This document shows, in pieces, positions 63,180-64,000 of a DNA stretch of 64,000 nucleotides. Both the position numbers and the translations under genes were made by a program. The notes under the pieces are model-generated. The model ran no database searches and was not told the origin of the DNA. It saw only the letters and a list, made by a program, of their open reading frames with translations. Source of the DNA: Streptomyces sp. NBC_00708 (GTDB taxonomy: Bacteria; Actinomycetota; Actinomycetes; Streptomycetales; Streptomycetaceae); NCBI GenBank assembly GCA_036226585.1, contig CP108997.1, positions 2,108,001 through 2,172,000 on the forward strand. Direction: 5' to 3'. Positions within the stretch are counted from its first letter, which is position 1; the number at the start of each line of letters is the position of its first letter.

Positions 63180-63908
63180 ATGGACGCCTCTTGGGAAGAC
63201 TTCGGGTGGGAGCGGCTCGGTCACGGAACGGGCCGCCGGCGCCTTCCGGTGTGGGACGCGACGGCCCTGCTGGTGGCGGGCGCCGACGGGGTGCTGCTCT
63301 GCGATACGGGTGCGTCACTGCGCGAGGGCATCGAACTGCGTATGCAGGCGCAGTCGCTGCTCGGCCGCAGGGTGACGCACATCGCACTCAGCCACCCTCA
63401 TTTCGATCATGTCCTGGGCACGGCCGCCTTCGCCGGGGCGCGGGTGTACGGCGCCGCCGGGACGGCGGAGCTGCTGCGCCACGGGGCGGGCGGGCTGTAC
63501 GCCGACGCGGTGTCCCAGGGCCTGCCCGAGCCGGACGCGGCCGAGTCCGCCGATGTGCTGGTGGCCCCGGGCGAGGAGGTGGCCGGGGAGCGGACGCTGG
63601 ACCTGGGCGGCCGCGAGGTGGTGCTGGTGAACGTGGGCGCGGCGCACAGCGGCCACGACCTCGCGGTGCTGGTCCCGGGCTCTCCCGGCTCCGCGGCACT
63701 GGTGTTCTGCGGCGACCTGGTGGAGGAGTCCGGCGAACCGCAGGCCGGCCCGGACGCCCGCCCGGCCCGCTGGCCGGCGGCGCTGGACCGGCTGCTGGCG
63801 CTGGGCGGCGAGGACGCGCTGTACGTGCCGGGGCACGGGGCGGTGGTGGACGCGGCGTTCGTCCGGGCACAGCGGGACGCGCTGGCGGCGCGGTTCGGCG
63901 GGGCGTGA
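63180..63908 (+). CDS. MBL-fold metallo-hydrolase
   Basis: A 242-residue metallo-beta-lactamase-fold hydrolase. The metal motif reads SHPHFDHVLGTAAF (H-x-H-x-D-H). Further ligands are the His in GAAHSGHDLAVLV, the Asp in VFCGDLVEESGE, and a final His in YVPGHGAVVDAAF. The family covers glyoxalase II-like, lactonase and other hydrolases; the substrate is unknown. ATG at 63180 (MDASWEDFGWERL) is divergent from hrcA. The 3' end runs into a tandem repeat. Confidence 0.9.
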   Translation: MDASWEDFGWERLGHGTGRRRLPVWDATALLVAGADGVLLCDTGASLREGIELRMQAQSLLGRRVTHIALSHPHFDHVLGTAAFAGARVYGAAGTAELLRHGAGGLYADAVSQGLPEPDAAESADVLVAPGEEVAGERTLDLGGREVVLVNVGAAHSGHDLAVLVPGSPGSAALVFCGDLVEESGEPQAGPDARPARWPAALDRLLALGGEDALYVPGHGAVVDAAFVRAQRDALAARFGGA

Positions 63909-64000
63909 GCCGGCGGGGCGTGGGGTCCGGCGGGGCGTGGGGTCCGGCGGGGCGTGAGCCGGCGGGGCATGGTCGGCGGGGCGTGAGGTTCGGCGGGGCC
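63897..64000. repeat. GC-rich tandem repeat at the right edge
   Basis: Seven imperfect copies of a 14-17 bp unit (GGCGGGGCGTGGGGTCC and variants), beginning inside the last codons of the MBL gene and continuing past the window edge. Confidence 0.7.

Overview
This window is high-GC actinobacterial chromosome, almost certainly from a Streptomyces. The evidence is very strong GC bias at third codon positions, many GTG starts, dense same-strand operons, and a gene order that I recall from the conserved Streptomyces core (dnaG - nirBD - ppdK - glyS - znuACB/zur - uppS/recO - leuA - era - ybeY - phoH - rnz - rsmE - dnaJ - hrcA). It carries no rRNA, tRNA, CRISPR array or insertion sequence that I can support. 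Apart from one intein it looks like core chromosome.

Layout. 1-5.6 kb, minus strand: 3'-truncated dnaG, an FAD/NAD(P) oxidoreductase, dgt, a CbiX-type chelatase and a Cof-type HAD phosphatase. 5.7-10.9 kb: a SanA/DUF218 membrane protein, cutA, an FMN reductase with a MerR/SoxR-like operator, a class IV aminotransferase, a DUF5990 protein, and a secreted protein paired with a class F sortase. 10.9-17.4 kb: a TauE/SafE permease, nirBD behind a four-unit GlnR-like array, a short-chain dehydrogenase, a VOC protein and an ArsR-like regulator. 17.4-22.4 kb: a structured gene-poor gap, ppdK with a long upstream region, and dus. 22.4-27.8 kb: a class A beta-lactamase, two EmrB/QacA-type exporters with a divergent MmyB-type regulator, and a DUF6243 protein. 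28-35 kb: glyS, the Zur-controlled zinc importer znuACB followed by zur, a YcxB-like protein, uppS and recO. 35-40 kb: an MMPL/RND transporter in an operon with a two-component system, and a TerB-like protein. 40-44 kb: leuA with a leucine-rich leader peptide, and divergently a protealysin-like M4 peptidase with its emfourin-type inhibitor. 44-50.7 kb, minus strand: an RNA-maturation and housekeeping operon (phoH with intein, ybeY, CBS/CorC protein, MmcQ/YjbR protein, a zinc-less cytidine-deaminase-like protein, era) and a PfkB kinase. 51-63.9 kb: an MFS protein, add, rnz, HIT, a tricorn-like protease, a lipoprotein, rsmE, a nitronate monooxygenase-like protein, dnaJ and hrcA with CIRCE, and an MBL-fold hydrolase.

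Points of interest. (1) phoH is interrupted by a 360-residue intein that begins with Ala and carries the Trp/Cys/Thr signature of class 3 inteins plus LAGLIDADG endonuclease motifs. (2) Only two in-frame TTA codons were found by eye in the genes called, in the beta-lactamase and in the ArsR-like regulator, which predicts bldA-dependent expression. (3) The M4 protease/emfourin pair, the class F sortase with a non-LPXTG partner, the pseudo-cytidine deaminase, and several operators (GlnR, Zur, SoxR-like, CIRCE, Crp-like, leader attenuation) can be read directly from the DNA.
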